Counted from the stretch's first letter, positions 1 to 6,412 are shown. The stretch: 20,738 nucleotides of DNA from a virus (IMGVR_UViG_3300043449_001742:1-20738); one strand, 5' to 3'. Numbers and translations: made by a program. The notes: a model not told the origin generated them from the letters alone.

Positions 1-756
1 GACCCGGCCATCTCCAAAAGCCACCTGGACCAGGTGAACCGCAGCCCAGCTCACTACTGGATGCGCTACCTGGACCCGGCGAGGCAGCCCACGCCCCCCA
101 CTGAGGCGATGCTGATCGGCACCGCCGCGCACACTGCCATCCTGGAGCCCCACCTATGGAGCGAGCAGGTCGCGGTTGCACCGGACGGCATCAACCGCCG
201 CACCAAAGAGGGGAAAGAGGCGTGGGCTGCCTTCGAGGCCGACTCCACCGGCAAGGTGGTGCTGAAGCCCGAGGACGCTGCCGTGGTGCGCCGCATGGCC
301 GAGGCCGTACACCAGCACCCGGCGAGCAGCTTCCTGCTCGACCTGCCCGGCGTGTGCGAGGCCAGCTACTTCTGGACCGACACCGAGACGGGCCTGGAGT
401 GCAAGGTGCGCCCCGACTGGCACAGCGAGGACCGGCGCCTGCTGGTGGACGTGAAGACCACCGACGATGCCTCACCTGAGGCGTTCAAGCGCAGCTGCGC
501 GAAGTTCCGCTATCACGTCCAGGCGGCCTGGTATCTGCGGGGCCTCCAGGCTGAGCAGTTCCTGTTCATTGCGGTGGAGAAGCAGCCCCCGCATCTGGTC
601 GGCGTCTACGTCGCCACGCCTGAGATGGTTGCAGCCGGTGGCCGTGCTGCCGACCGCAACCTTGCCACCATCGCCGAGTGCCGCGCCGCTGATCGGTGGC
701 CCGGCTACGGCGATGAAATCCAACCACTCGACCTTCCACGTTTCTGTGATGACTGA
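1..756 (+). CDS. RecE-like PD-(D/E)XK exonuclease, 5'-truncated by window edge
   Basis: Probable phage recombination exonuclease of the exodeoxyribonuclease VIII/RecE-like PD-(D/E)XK group, which would resect double-strand ends to give single strands for the annealing protein encoded next. The frame is open from base 1 and already reads ISKSHLDQVNRSPAHYW before the GTG at 34. That N-terminal type is usual in this family, so the true start lies outside the window. The visible core has a KVRPDW segment, then LLVDVKTT around 439-462 (the D-x-K part of the active site) and a YHVQAAWYL helix (QxxxY type) downstream. It ends in ATGACTGA, overlapping recT by 8 nt, and this nuclease-annealase pairing supports the call. 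Function is inferred from motifs and context. Confidence 0.85.
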   Translation, partial: DPAISKSHLDQVNRSPAHYWMRYLDPARQPTPPTEAMLIGTAAHTAILEPHLWSEQVAVAPDGINRRTKEGKEAWAAFEADSTGKVVLKPEDAAVVRRMAEAVHQHPASSFLLDLPGVCEASYFWTDTETGLECKVRPDWHSEDRRLLVDVKTTDDASPEAFKRSCAKFRYHVQAAWYLRGLQAEQFLFIAVEKQPPHLVGVYVATPEMVAAGGRAADRNLATIAECRAADRWPGYGDEIQPLDLPRFCDD

Positions 757-1489
757 TCAATCAACAGCACTGACGACGACCACCGCCCAGGGCGGGGGAG
801 AAATGGCGTTCCTGCACGATGGGCAGGCGCTGGAGCATGTCTGGCGGCTGAGCAAGTATTTCGCGGCCAGCAAGATGGTCCCGCCGCACTTCCAGCAGAA
901 GCCGGAGGACTGCATGATTGCGCTGATGATGGCCCAACAACTGGGCGTGAACCCGGTGCTCACATTGCAAAACCTGCAAGTGATCAACGGACGCCCGGGC
1001 TTCAGCGCCAGCTTCGCCATCGGCCTTGCCAACCAACGGGGCCCGTTTGCTGGTCCGATCACCTGGACCACCAAGGGCACGGGCGACAACCTGGCCGTGA
1101 CTGCTCAGGCGACGGTGAAATCTACGGGTGAACTTGTGAGCACGACCGTCTCGATGGGGATGGCCAAGGCTGAGGGATGGGTGAAGAATCCCAAGTACCG
1201 CAGCATCCCAGAGCAGATGCTCAAGTACCGATCCGCAACCTGGCTGATCCGTTTGCACTGTCCCGAGGTATTGATGGGGTTGTCCTCCAGTGAAGAATTG
1301 GAAGACGTCCAGCCAGTACGGGTCAAAGACGAAACGGATCAAGCCGTCCCCACCAGCGCGAACGTGATCGCCGACCTGAACCAGCAGATCAAGCAGCGGG
1401 CCGCAACAGCGAGTCCCGAGACGGAAGAAGACGTTCAACCACCGGCCGAAGAGCCGGTCGAGGTCATCGAAACCGATGACCCGTTTTGA
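749..1489 (+). CDS. recT: RecT-family single-strand annealing protein
   Basis: Single-strand DNA annealing protein, partner of the exonuclease just upstream in phage recombination. The 246-residue product has the RecT pattern: an N-terminal ALEHVWRLSKYFAAS helix, then MIALMMAQQLGVNPVLTLQNLQVINGRPGFSA, then a conserved block near residues 150-180 with MLKYRSATWLIRLHCPEVLMGL. The last 60 or so residues are acidic and Pro/Glu-rich, and the end is DDPF, close to the DDIPF tip of the SSB two genes downstream. I chose the ATG at 749, inside the exo stop overlap, over a longer frame from 467 because homology begins there. The 8-nt ATGACTGA overlap suggests translational coupling. Confidence 0.9.
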   Translation: MTDQSTALTTTTAQGGGEMAFLHDGQALEHVWRLSKYFAASKMVPPHFQQKPEDCMIALMMAQQLGVNPVLTLQNLQVINGRPGFSASFAIGLANQRGPFAGPITWTTKGTGDNLAVTAQATVKSTGELVSTTVSMGMAKAEGWVKNPKYRSIPEQMLKYRSATWLIRLHCPEVLMGLSSSEELEDVQPVRVKDETDQAVPTSANVIADLNQQIKQRAATASPETEEDVQPPAEEPVEVIETDDPF

Positions 1490-1497
1490 GGGGGAGG
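1490..1497 (+). promoter_or_regulatory. Strong Shine-Dalgarno site for the HTH gene
   Basis: A purine run containing GGGGAGG ends 7 nt before the ATG at 1505. It fixes that start and contrasts with the module-driven genes further on, which have C/A-rich leaders without such a site. Confidence 0.7.
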
Positions 1498-1504
1498 TTA
1501 GTGC

Positions 1505-1702
1505 ATGAGTAGTGAAGTGCTTTACATGACGAGCAGAGAGCTTGCCACCCGCTGGCGGCTCTCGGAACAGACCCTCGCCAACTGGCGACACGGGAGCAAG
1601 GGGCCGCCGTTCATTCGCATCGGCGCCCGTGTTCTCTACCCCGTAGAGGGGATCAACGCATACGAAAAACTCGACACCCAATGGCTCTCACAGCACAACT
1701 GA
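1505..1702 (+). CDS. Small HTH DNA-binding protein (excisionase/AlpA-like)
   Basis: A 65-residue DNA-binding protein of the MerR-like excisionase/AlpA type (HTH_17-like). The pattern is YMTSRELATRWRLSEQTLANWRHGSKGPPFIRIGARVLYPVEGINAYE: a helix-turn-helix at about residues 9-28, the usual GPPFIRIG wing and then the valine/tyrosine strand before the last helix. A strong Shine-Dalgarno site precedes the ATG, and the 3' end overlaps ssb by 22 nt. Relatives act as excisionases or transcription regulators. Because it sits with the recombination genes, about 12 kb from integrase, either role is possible. It is one of two plausible regulators in the window for the repeated promoter module. Confidence 0.75.
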   Translation: MSSEVLYMTSRELATRWRLSEQTLANWRHGSKGPPFIRIGARVLYPVEGINAYEKLDTQWLSQHN

Positions 1703-2124
1703 CAGGCAACATCGGACGGGACCCCGAGGTCCGGTTCTTCGACAACGGCAACGCCGTGGCAACCTTCAGCGTGGCGGTTAAGCAGCCAGGCAAGAAGGAC
1801 CAGGCGACCGGCGAATGGGTGGATCAACCACCGTTCTGGGTGAAGGTTGAGATCTGGGGCAAGGCGGCGCAGACCGCAGTGGACCAGCTCAAGAAAGGCG
1901 ACCTGGTGTTCGTGGTCGGCGACGGCAAGCTGGAGGAGTTCACCAAGCGGGACGGGACACCGGGCACCGCGTTCGTGGTGAAGTTCGCCCGGTGCGAGAA
2001 GCTCAAGTCGGCAGGCGATGGCCAGGCGCCCCGCCAGGCTGCACCAGCACCCGCACCCGTCGCTCAGGCGGCTCCGGGCCCCGCAGGTGCGGTGGCCGAC
2101 TATCAGGACGACATTCCGTTCTGA
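1681..2124 (+). CDS. ssb: Single-stranded DNA-binding protein
   Basis: Phage SSB that coats single strands during replication and recombination. The 147-residue product starts MALTAQLTGNIGRDPEVRFFDNGNAVATFSVAV, a typical OB-fold start, and the fold runs to about residue 110 (WVKVEIWGKAAQTAVDQLKKGDLVFVVGDG, then FVVKFARCEKL). An Ala/Pro/Gln linker follows and the protein ends DDIPF, the acidic tip that recruits partner proteins. The start overlaps the HTH gene by 22 nt and has no clear Shine-Dalgarno site, so coupled translation is likely. It is the last gene of the recombination block: its TGA is followed directly by the first copy of the repeated promoter module. Confidence 0.95.
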   Translation: MALTAQLTGNIGRDPEVRFFDNGNAVATFSVAVKQPGKKDQATGEWVDQPPFWVKVEIWGKAAQTAVDQLKKGDLVFVVGDGKLEEFTKRDGTPGTAFVVKFARCEKLKSAGDGQAPRQAAPAPAPVAQAAPGPAGAVADYQDDIPF

Positions 2125-2175
2125 TGTGACGAGATGTGACAGGCCTCGGTTTTGGGGCCTGTCACCCGCCACACT
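2125..2175 (+). promoter_or_regulatory. Promoter module copy A (diverged)
   Basis: Direct repeats TGTGACGA (2125-2132) and TGTGACAG (2135-2142), 10 bp apart, are followed after 27 nt by CACACTGG (-10-like CACACT at 2170-2175). Repeat period and spacing equal those of the other copies. The linker is GA instead of AT, and the leader to the ATG at 2211 lacks a GNRA hairpin, keeping only a weak TGGT/ACCA pairing. Confidence 0.7.
2136..2165 (+). repeat. 10-bp perfect inverted repeat inside copy A
   Basis: GTGACAGGCC (2136-2145) and GGCCTGTCAC (2156-2165) pair perfectly around TCGGTTTTGG. It could end ssb transcripts, although no T-tract follows. It also places an inverted TGTCAC half-site between the direct repeats and the -10, so it could be an extra operator. 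Confidence 0.6.
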
Positions 2176-2210
2176 GGCCCTGGTTCCGATACCACCCCAA
2201 CCCCAACCCC

Positions 2211-2471
2211 ATGAAACTGATTGCACTGCTGGGCGCCGCCGCATTGGCCGCAACCCCAGTCCCCGCTCAAGCCACCACCCCGTCCTATGCCAAGGCGGTG
2301 GCGTTTGAGACCTGCCGCAACCAACGGGCAGGCATGACCTCCACCACCGCGATCCGCAAGGCACTGGACGACCTCTGGCCGATCTACGGCGCAGACATCA
2401 CCCGCGACACCTCAGCGGTGGCGGCCCGGTACGTCGTGGCCGAGCGCATCATCCTCTGCGGTGACCTGTGA
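2211..2471 (+). CDS. Small secreted protein with signal peptide
   Basis: An 86-residue protein of unknown function with a clear Sec-type signal peptide: MKL, then the hydrophobic stretch IALLGAAALAA and TPVPAQA, with likely cleavage after AQA at residue 21. The mature part of about 65 residues has two cysteines (in FETCRNQ and ILCGDL), so one disulfide is possible. The ATG at 2211 is first after promoter copy A, in a C/A-rich leader without Shine-Dalgarno. The stop overlaps the next gene as TGATG. An exported early phage protein could act in the periplasm or on the host surface, for example in exclusion, but nothing in the sequence shows this. Confidence 0.75.
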   Translation: MKLIALLGAAALAATPVPAQATTPSYAKAVAFETCRNQRAGMTSTTAIRKALDDLWPIYGADITRDTSAVAARYVVAERIILCGDL

Positions 2472-2965
2472 TGAGCAAGGCACCGCAATGGAGCACCGAG
2501 GCGCCCCCAGGGCTCGACCTTGGTAGCACCACCATTGACCAGGCCAACGAGATCGTCGGCGCAGCCGGCTATGAGCCGCTGGCGCGTGGCACTCTGAACG
2601 CCCTCTATCGGGCCGGATGGGGCGCCGCTGACCGGGTGATCTACGGCGAAGCCAAGGAGCTGATGTTCAAGAACTGCATCGGCGTGAAGCGGATGGGCGA
2701 GGTGGATGCCTGGCGCACCGCCCTGCTGTCGGTGGTGACGCCGGATGGCGAGGCCATGAGCACGGCTGAGCGTGTGGTGCTGAACCTGATGCGCCGCAAG
2801 GTGCCGGAGGTGCAGACCGTGCCAACGGATGATGTGCTTGCGATGATCCGCCAAGGCAACCACACCGAGCACCTGCGCGAGCTGCTGCTGGAGCTGGCAC
2901 TGCTGGTGCCGCCCCGGCTGGATGGCCCGACCCGGCAGTGGCTGCTGGAGGTGGCCCGTGGGTGA
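2471..2965 (+). CDS. Hypothetical phage protein
   Basis: Unrecognised 164-residue protein. It has a Thr/Ile-rich N-terminal part with an Asn-Glu motif (TTIDQANEIVGAAGYEPL), a central basic stretch (FKNCIGVKRMGEVDAW) and a Leu-rich helical C-terminus (LRELLLELALLVPPRLDGPTRQWLLEVAR). No signal peptide or obvious membrane segment is seen. The ATG at 2471 overlaps the preceding stop (TGATG). A GTG directly before it is less likely. The C-terminal coding sequence contains the Shine-Dalgarno site and GTG start of the next gene. It could be a replication or DNA-binding accessory protein, but this is only suggested by location. Confidence 0.7.
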   Translation: MSKAPQWSTEAPPGLDLGSTTIDQANEIVGAAGYEPLARGTLNALYRAGWGAADRVIYGEAKELMFKNCIGVKRMGEVDAWRTALLSVVTPDGEAMSTAERVVLNLMRRKVPEVQTVPTDDVLAMIRQGNHTEHLRELLLELALLVPPRLDGPTRQWLLEVARG

Positions 2966-3368
2966 CTACCAAGCAACGCCTGACGACTGGGCCAACGCTG
3001 AGACGATGGCCGCGCACGACGACGGCATGGGCTACTACGCCCTGCGCTGCATCATCGAACTCCGCGCCAGGGTCGAGGCACTGGAGGCCCGACGCCCAGC
3101 GTCCAAGGTCTACGAGATCAATGAGCCGCTGAAGCTCACCCCAAGGCAGCAGGAGGAGATCGCCGCGCTGCTGCGGCCTGACCCCAAGCCAGCGGTCAAG
3201 GGGCCTTCGGTGGTGACGCGAGTGGCTGCCGCCATCAGCCAAGACGGTGAGCCGATCCACTGGGCCGGAGCCTACGCCGCGATCCGCGAGGTGGCGGCGT
3301 GGATGCGGGAGCAGCATGACGGTGACCTGGTGGCAGCGACCGTGCTTGAGCAGGAGGCCGGGAGATGA
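2958..3368 (+). CDS. Hypothetical protein with central coiled coil
   Basis: Unrecognised 136-residue protein. After VGDYQATPDDWANAETMAAHDDGMGYYALRC a helix rich in Glu/Arg/Leu (IIELRARVEALEARR, about residues 34-48) looks like a short coiled coil. LTPRQQEEIAALLRP follows and then a helical C-terminus. I chose the GTG at 2958 because GGAGG at 2947-2951 sits 6 nt before it. A longer reading from 2922 would be entirely antisense-like filler inside the previous gene. It overlaps its neighbours by 8 nt upstream and 4 nt (ATGA) downstream, so it belongs to the coupled chain. Confidence 0.65.
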   Translation: MGDYQATPDDWANAETMAAHDDGMGYYALRCIIELRARVEALEARRPASKVYEINEPLKLTPRQQEEIAALLRPDPKPAVKGPSVVTRVAAAISQDGEPIHWAGAYAAIREVAAWMREQHDGDLVAATVLEQEAGR

Positions 3369-3562
3369 CCCACCCCATCACCCCACCGCCGGAGCTGACC
3401 ATCACCGTGCAGGGCCTCGATTGGCCCGTAACCCTCGGCAACTTCACCCTTGTGGGATCTGTCAACAATCAAGGCGCATGGCGCTGGTACGAGCGCCAAC
3501 ACGACGATGGCACCATCGAACGCATCAAAGTTGACCACCAACTGCAACCCCTAAAACAATGA
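3365..3562 (+). CDS. Small hypothetical protein
   Basis: Unrecognised 65-residue protein, mainly beta-type by composition (LTITVQGLDWPVTLGNFTLVGSVNNQGAWRWYERQHDDGTIERIKVDH). It begins MTHPITPPPELT, similar to the next gene's MTNTPAISPPPELV, which suggests a shared leader peptide or an old duplication of the start region. AGGAGG at 3352-3357 lies 7 nt before the ATG, and the start overlaps the preceding stop by 4 nt (ATGA). The stop overlaps the next start in the same way. Confidence 0.65.
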   Translation: MTHPITPPPELTITVQGLDWPVTLGNFTLVGSVNNQGAWRWYERQHDDGTIERIKVDHQLQPLKQ

Positions 3563-3909
3563 CCAACACACCTGCCATCAGCCCACCGCCGGAGTTGGTG
3601 CAACGGTGGGGCAGTAATGCCGTGCTTTTGGGTTTGGAGCACAGTGAATCGCACTGGGCTTATGAACAGCACATCGCCACCCGCGCCGCCCAATGGGGTG
3701 CCGAGCAGGAGCTGGAGGCGTGCTGCGAGCTGATGGATGACTGGGGGCTTGAAGCGTCTGACCTCCGCGTCGCCCGCCGCCCCAAGCCGCCGAGCTTGAA
3801 GGAGCAGGCGCTGGCTTTGATCAACGACTGCACCGATCCAGAAGGCGACTACCTGGACGACAACGCTCTGTCCATCATCCGACGCGCACTGGAGCAACTC
3901 GATGACTGA
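3559..3909 (+). CDS. Hypothetical protein of a picocyanobacterial/phage family
   Basis: A 116-residue protein of unknown function. From memory, its pattern (ISPPPELVQRW near the start, HIATRAAQWGAEQELEACCELMDDWG in the middle, LRVARRPKPPSLKEQALALIND next) recurs as a hypothetical family in marine and freshwater Synechococcus-type genomes and their phages, which is one reason for the host inference. It is soluble and mostly helical, with a Cys-Cys pair in the central helix. It overlaps the upstream gene by 4 nt and the downstream gene by 8 nt (ATGACTGA). The family assignment is from recollection of the pattern, not from a search. Confidence 0.75.
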   Translation: MTNTPAISPPPELVQRWGSNAVLLGLEHSESHWAYEQHIATRAAQWGAEQELEACCELMDDWGLEASDLRVARRPKPPSLKEQALALINDCTDPEGDYLDDNALSIIRRALEQLDD

Positions 3910-4093
3910 CCTCTCTCCCGCCGCCAGCGCCATCCTCGAAGCGTGGCGATGCGGCGCTCCCATCGGTGAGCCTCGCATCGCCCAGCGCCTGGCCGCCGCA
4001 CTCACCGCCCTGGCGGTGCGCATCAAGGGCGCCCCTGACATCCGCCAGGACGTGCTCGACATCATCAACGAACTGGAGCAGGCCGATGACTGA
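3902..4093 (+). CDS. Small helical hypothetical protein
   Basis: A 63-residue, Ala-rich, probably all-helical protein (LSPAASAILEAWRCGAPIGEPRIAQRLAAALTALAVRIKGAPD, then RQDVLDIINELEQADD). Its C-terminus resembles that of the preceding protein (ALSIIRRALEQLDD), so the two may be related. Start and stop are both embedded in ATGACTGA overlaps of 8 nt, the same junction used between exo and recT. Function unknown. Confidence 0.65.
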   Translation: MTDLSPAASAILEAWRCGAPIGEPRIAQRLAAALTALAVRIKGAPDIRQDVLDIINELEQADD

Positions 4094-4316
4094 CTGGAAC
4101 CCCGTGCTCCTGTGGAGCGAAGAGACCACGCCCGCCAAGTACGGCCCGGGCGTGAGCCGGCCCCGCGATGGCCAGCGGACCAGGCCCTACCGGCTGCTGG
4201 TCCGCAACGGCAACGCCCAACCCATGAAGGTGACGCTCCAGGCCCCGACCAAGCGCGACGCCCTGCGCTACGGGCAGAACCGCTGGCCTGGTGCTGCGGT
4301 GGAGGTGCTGGCATGA
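4086..4316 (+). CDS. Small hypothetical protein
   Basis: A 76-residue basic protein of unknown function (MTDWNPVLLWSEETTPAKYGPG, then RPYRLLVRNGNAQPMKVTLQAPTKRDALRYGQNRWPGAAVEVLA). The C-terminal half reads as beta-strand, helix, strand, a small domain of the type that often binds nucleic acid or protein, with no motif to decide. The ATG at 4086 lies in the 8-nt overlap with the preceding gene; longer readings from 3966 are out-of-frame shadow. The stop overlaps the next ATG by 4 nt. Confidence 0.6.
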   Translation: MTDWNPVLLWSEETTPAKYGPGVSRPRDGQRTRPYRLLVRNGNAQPMKVTLQAPTKRDALRYGQNRWPGAAVEVLA

Positions 4317-4489
4317 CCCTGCCCACCGACTGGACCCGCTGCCACGACAGCAGCTGCGAGCACCGGGAGGAGTGCCTGCGATGGCTTGACCGCGACAGCG
4401 GTTGGAGCCACGCCAGGACCCACCGGGTCGATGGGGGCCCCTGCCTGGCGCAAGTGTTACGGATTGCGACGAACTTGTTTTCCGGGTGA
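4313..4489 (+). CDS. Small Cys-containing protein running into promoter copy B
   Basis: A 58-residue protein (MTLPTDWTRCHDSSCEHREECLRWLDRDSGWSHARTHRV...). Three Cys and a His (C10, C15, H17, C21) could hold one zinc, but the spacing is unlike a standard finger. GGAGG at 4301-4305 sits 7 nt before the ATG. The last 11 codons are read through promoter copy B. Where related copies have GTG-TGA (stop), this one has GTG-TTA, so the protein is extended by LRIATNLFSG. This is probably a recent loss of the stop inside the promoter repeat. Confidence 0.65.
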   Translation: MTLPTDWTRCHDSSCEHREECLRWLDRDSGWSHARTHRVDGGPCLAQVLRIATNLFSG

Positions 4490-4530
4490 GGTGCGCCCCC
4501 ATACTGGTGGAACCGAGGGCGGAGACGCCC
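4455..4530 (+). promoter_or_regulatory. Promoter module copy B
   Basis: Direct repeats TGTTACGG (4455-4462) and TGCGACGA (4465-4472) are followed after 27 nt by CATACT (4500-4505) as -10, with no -35 at normal spacing. The 5' leader hairpin is GGGCG (4517-4521), GAGA loop, CGCCC (4526-4530). It lies partly inside the preceding reading frame and drives the gene at 4550. Confidence 0.8.
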
Positions 4531-4549
4531 CACCACCCCACCGCCGACC

Positions 4550-4939
4550 ATGGCCTTCGCCACCGCCGCCGCCACCCCGATCCGCCGCCCCGAGTTCAGC
4601 CGCCAGTTTGACTGCTTCCCCCTGGACGCCGGTTTCCGCGCCGTCTGGACCGTGGACCAGCGACCCGACCAGGAGATCTGCCTGGAGGAGGGTGAGTTCC
4701 AGATCAGCACCCCCAACGGCCAGCGCCTGATCGCCAAGCTGACCGGCCGCACCCGTAAGGCTCGCCGCCGCAGCGAGGGCACCCTGGCCACCTGCGAGGT
4801 CTTCCACATCGACACCGTGGTGGAGATGGTGGGCGAGCTGCCGGTACTGGTGGGCCGCCGTGGCGAGCGGGTCGAGGGCGGCACCTGGGGCGTCCACCTG
4901 ACCGCCCTGACCGGCAACACCCTGGCCAGCCTGGCCTGA
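4550..4939 (+). CDS. Hypothetical early phage protein
   Basis: Unrecognised 129-residue protein, mainly beta by composition ([85 protein letters not shown]). A basic loop ([10 protein letters not shown]) lies near its middle. There is no signal peptide or membrane segment. It is the only gene between promoter copies B and C, so it is a single-gene transcription unit. Its leader is C/A-rich (CACCACCCC type) without Shine-Dalgarno. The last codons and TGA directly precede copy C. Confidence 0.7.
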   Translation: MAFATAAATPIRRPEFSRQFDCFPLDAGFRAVWTVDQRPDQEICLEEGEFQISTPNGQRLIAKLTGRTRKARRRSEGTLATCEVFHIDTVVEMVGELPVLVGRRGERVEGGTWGVHLTALTGNTLASLA

Positions 4940-4940
4940 T

Positions 4941-5015
4941 TGTTACGGATTGCAACGGGGCGTTGACCGGCGCCCCCGTTCGCATGGACACTGGTTTCAA
5001 CGGGGGGAGACCCCC
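4941..5015 (+). promoter_or_regulatory. Promoter module copy C
   Basis: Direct repeats TGTTACGG (4941-4948) and TGCAACGG (4951-4958) are followed after 28 nt by GACACT (4987-4992) before the conserved TGGTTTCA. The spacer can form an AACGGGG/CCCCGTT-type hairpin. The leader hairpin is GGGGG (5002-5006), GAGA, CCCCC (5011-5015). It drives the DUF2958 gene. Confidence 0.8.
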
Positions 5016-5039
5016 ACCACCCCAAGACCGAGCACCACC

Positions 5040-5330
5040 ATGAAACTGATCACCAAAGCCCAAGCCAAGAAGATCCCCGCCCTCTACGCCCAGGACGGGC
5101 AGGGGATGGAGGCCATCGCCTTCATCAAGCTGTTCACGCCCTGGTCGAGCTGGACCTGGTACGTCACCGAGATGGACCCGGAGACCGGCGAGTGCTTCGG
5201 CCTGGTGCATGGGCACGAGCGTGAGCTGGGCTACTTCAGCCTGGCGGAGCTGGAGTCGATCACCGGACCGGCTGGGCTCAAGATCGAGCGGGACCTCCAC
5301 TTTAACCCCAAGCCCCTGAGCCAAGTGTGA
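5040..5330 (+). CDS. DUF2958-family protein
   Basis: A 96-residue protein matching the DUF2958 pattern almost end to end: [18 protein letters not shown], then [47 protein letters not shown], then [16 protein letters not shown]. The family is common on plasmids, integrative elements and phages, and its biochemical role is unknown to me. It is the single gene between promoter copies C and D. Its TGA stop (5328-5330) is supplied by the TGTGAC of copy D. I chose the ATG at 5040 because homology begins there and the longer frame would include the promoter. Confidence 0.85.
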   Translation: MKLITKAQAKKIPALYAQDGQGMEAIAFIKLFTPWSSWTWYVTEMDPETGECFGLVHGHERELGYFSLAELESITGPAGLKIERDLHFNPKPLSQV

Positions 5331-5405
5331 CGGATTGTTACGGGGCGCCCGATGCGGTGCCCCTAGCCGCCATACTGGTCTCAGTTCAACCGGGGGCGAC
5401 CCCGG
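5326..5405 (+). promoter_or_regulatory. Promoter module copy D
   Basis: Direct repeats TGTGACGG (5326-5333) and TGTTACGG (5336-5343) precede CATACT (5371-5376) by 27 nt. The spacer holds an 8-bp hairpin, GGGGCGCC (5342-5349) with GGTGCCCC (5356-5363). The leader hairpin is CCGGGG (5390-5395), GCGA, CCCCGG (5400-5405). The first repeat contains the stop codon of the DUF2958 gene. Confidence 0.85.
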
Positions 5406-5412
5406 AACCCCG

Positions 5413-5730
5413 ATGAAGACCCCCACCGCCGTCGTCAAGACCCTGGAGCACAAGTTCGACAGGGAGTACCTGCGCTCCCCCGGCTTCGCTGAAAAGATGC
5501 TCCAAGCGCTGGCCCAGCGCAGCACCGACTTCACGGTCAAGCTGCTGGCCCAGGGTGCCCTCTGGTCCGACGCCACCGGGCGCACCTCCGGCACCGTGAG
5601 CTTGGCCCTGCGCAAGGCCACCAAGTTCCAGGCCGCCCGCCTGATTCACGCCATGGTGGCCGATGGCCTGACCGTCCAAGCCGAGGTGCCGGCCTGGCTG
5701 AACGCCAACGCCCTGGCCATCTTGGCCTGA
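5413..5730 (+). CDS. Hypothetical early phage protein
   Basis: Unrecognised 105-residue, probably helical protein (MKTPTAVVKTLEHKFDREYLRSPGFAEKMLQALAQRSTDFTVKLLAQGALWSDATGRTSGTVSLALRKATKFQAARLIHAMVADGLTVQ...). It ends LNANALAILA, similar to the NTLASLA end of the protein at 4550, which may reflect shared 3' cassette ends. The ATG is only 7 nt after the leader hairpin of copy D, the shortest such leader in the window. It is the only gene between copies D and E. Confidence 0.7.
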   Translation: MKTPTAVVKTLEHKFDREYLRSPGFAEKMLQALAQRSTDFTVKLLAQGALWSDATGRTSGTVSLALRKATKFQAARLIHAMVADGLTVQAEVPAWLNANALAILA

Positions 5731-5731
5731 G

Positions 5732-5807
5732 TGTGACGGATTGTTACGGCCCCGCCACCAGGGGCCGATCAGCAGCCATACTGGTTTCACCGGGGCGGAG
5801 ACGTCCC
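5732..5807 (+). promoter_or_regulatory. Promoter module copy E
   Basis: Direct repeats TGTGACGG (5732-5739) and TGTTACGG (5742-5749) precede CATACTGGTTTCACC (-10 at 5777-5782) by 27 nt. The spacer hairpin is CGGCCCC (5747-5753) with GGGGCCG (5761-5767). The leader hairpin is GGGGCG (5792-5797), GAGA, CGTCCC (5802-5807), with one G-U pair. It starts an operon from 5825. Confidence 0.85.
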
Positions 5808-5824
5808 ACAACCCCAACCGAACG

Positions 5825-6115
5825 ATGACCCGCACCCCTTCCACCCGCACCGTCCTCAAGGCCCTCCGCGAAGCCGGCTTCGACATGACCGCCATCGTTG
5901 AGCAGCACCGGGGCTGCATCGAGATCGGCTACCTGAACCCCGAGACCAAGCGCGTCGAGTTGGCCGACCGCGAGCGCACCGAGCAGGCCGCCACCGTGGC
6001 CGAAGAGCTGCTGGGCTGGGGCGGTTACCGGAGCGGCTATGGAACCTACTGGCTGGAGGTCGGCTACCGCTACGACGATCCGACCCGCGAGCTGATCCGC
6101 AACAACATGGACTGA
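5825..6115 (+). CDS. Hypothetical early phage protein
   Basis: Unrecognised 96-residue protein: a helical start (STRTVLKALREAGFDMTAIVEQHRGCIEIGYLNPETKRVELADRE) followed by a Gly/Tyr-rich C-terminal part (LLGWGGYRSGYGTYWLEVGYRYDDPTRELIRNNMD). The alternation suggests a small alpha/beta fold. It is the first gene of the unit driven by copy E. A further GNRA hairpin starts 1 nt after its stop, before the next gene, so the two probably share a transcript with a structured junction. Confidence 0.7.
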   Translation: MTRTPSTRTVLKALREAGFDMTAIVEQHRGCIEIGYLNPETKRVELADRERTEQAATVAEELLGWGGYRSGYGTYWLEVGYRYDDPTRELIRNNMD

Positions 6116-6116
6116 C

Positions 6117-6130
6117 CCTGGGCGACCAGG
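6117..6130 (+). other. Intercistronic GNRA hairpin without promoter box
   Basis: CCTGG (6117-6121), GCGA, CCAGG (6126-6130) is followed by the same CCACCACCC-type leader as in the promoter modules, but no direct repeats or -10 lie upstream. The hairpin and leader therefore also occur inside an operon, which points to a role in the RNA. Confidence 0.6.
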
Positions 6131-6156
6131 CCACCACCCACCACCACCCCGACACC

Positions 6157-6354
6157 ATGACCCCCTACGAACAGTTCACAGAATGGCTCGACGAGTGCCC
6201 CTGCCCATGGCTGCTGATCGAGGACCACGCCGACAGCCGGACCCTCAAGTTCTTCCCGGACGAGGCCCACGACGAGGACGAGGGCGAGGACGAATACGAC
6301 TGGCGCACCCATCCAAGTCTCACGCCCGAGCAACGCAACCCATCTCTGCGATAG
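6157..6354 (+). CDS. Small acidic protein
   Basis: A 65-residue, strongly acidic protein (TPYEQFTEWLDECPCPWLLIEDHADSRTLKFFPDEAHDEDEGEDEYDWRTHPSLTPEQRNPSLR). The Asp/Glu run in the second half resembles DNA-mimic or inhibitor-type small phage proteins in composition only. It starts after the hairpin at 6117 in a CACC-rich leader. In the -1 frame its 3' end continues into a hydrophobic segment (ISAIAELILIIWAAVAVAHTLSR) that stops as TGATG on the next start, so a membrane-tailed longer form is conceivable, although no slippery heptamer is visible. Confidence 0.6.
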   Translation: MTPYEQFTEWLDECPCPWLLIEDHADSRTLKFFPDEAHDEDEGEDEYDWRTHPSLTPEQRNPSLR

Positions 6355-6412
6355 CCGAACTCATCCTGATCATCTGGGCTGCCGTGGCGGTGGCCCACAC
6401 CCTGAGCCGCTG

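Noticed and set aside
34-756. GTG at 34 as true start of the exonuclease
   Set aside because: The frame is open to base 1 with family-like residues (ISKSHLDQV) before the GTG, so the gene is cut by the window edge.
761-1681. 306-codon minus-strand frame opposite recT
   Set aside because: It is antisense to recT and the HTH gene, and has no recognisable domain or start context.
3469-5025. 518-codon open frame on the minus strand
   Set aside because: It runs antisense to several well-supported overlapping small genes and two promoter modules, and its product is Arg/Ser/Pro-rich low-complexity sequence typical of high-G+C antisense frames.
4704-5624. 306-codon minus-strand frame
   Set aside because: It covers the DUF2958 gene and promoter modules C and D in antisense; composition is shadow-like.
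5741-5782. TTGTTA as a -35 for the CATACT -10
   Set aside because: The distance is 30 nt in nearly all copies, far over 16-18, so TTGTTA is part of the activator repeat rather than a -35.
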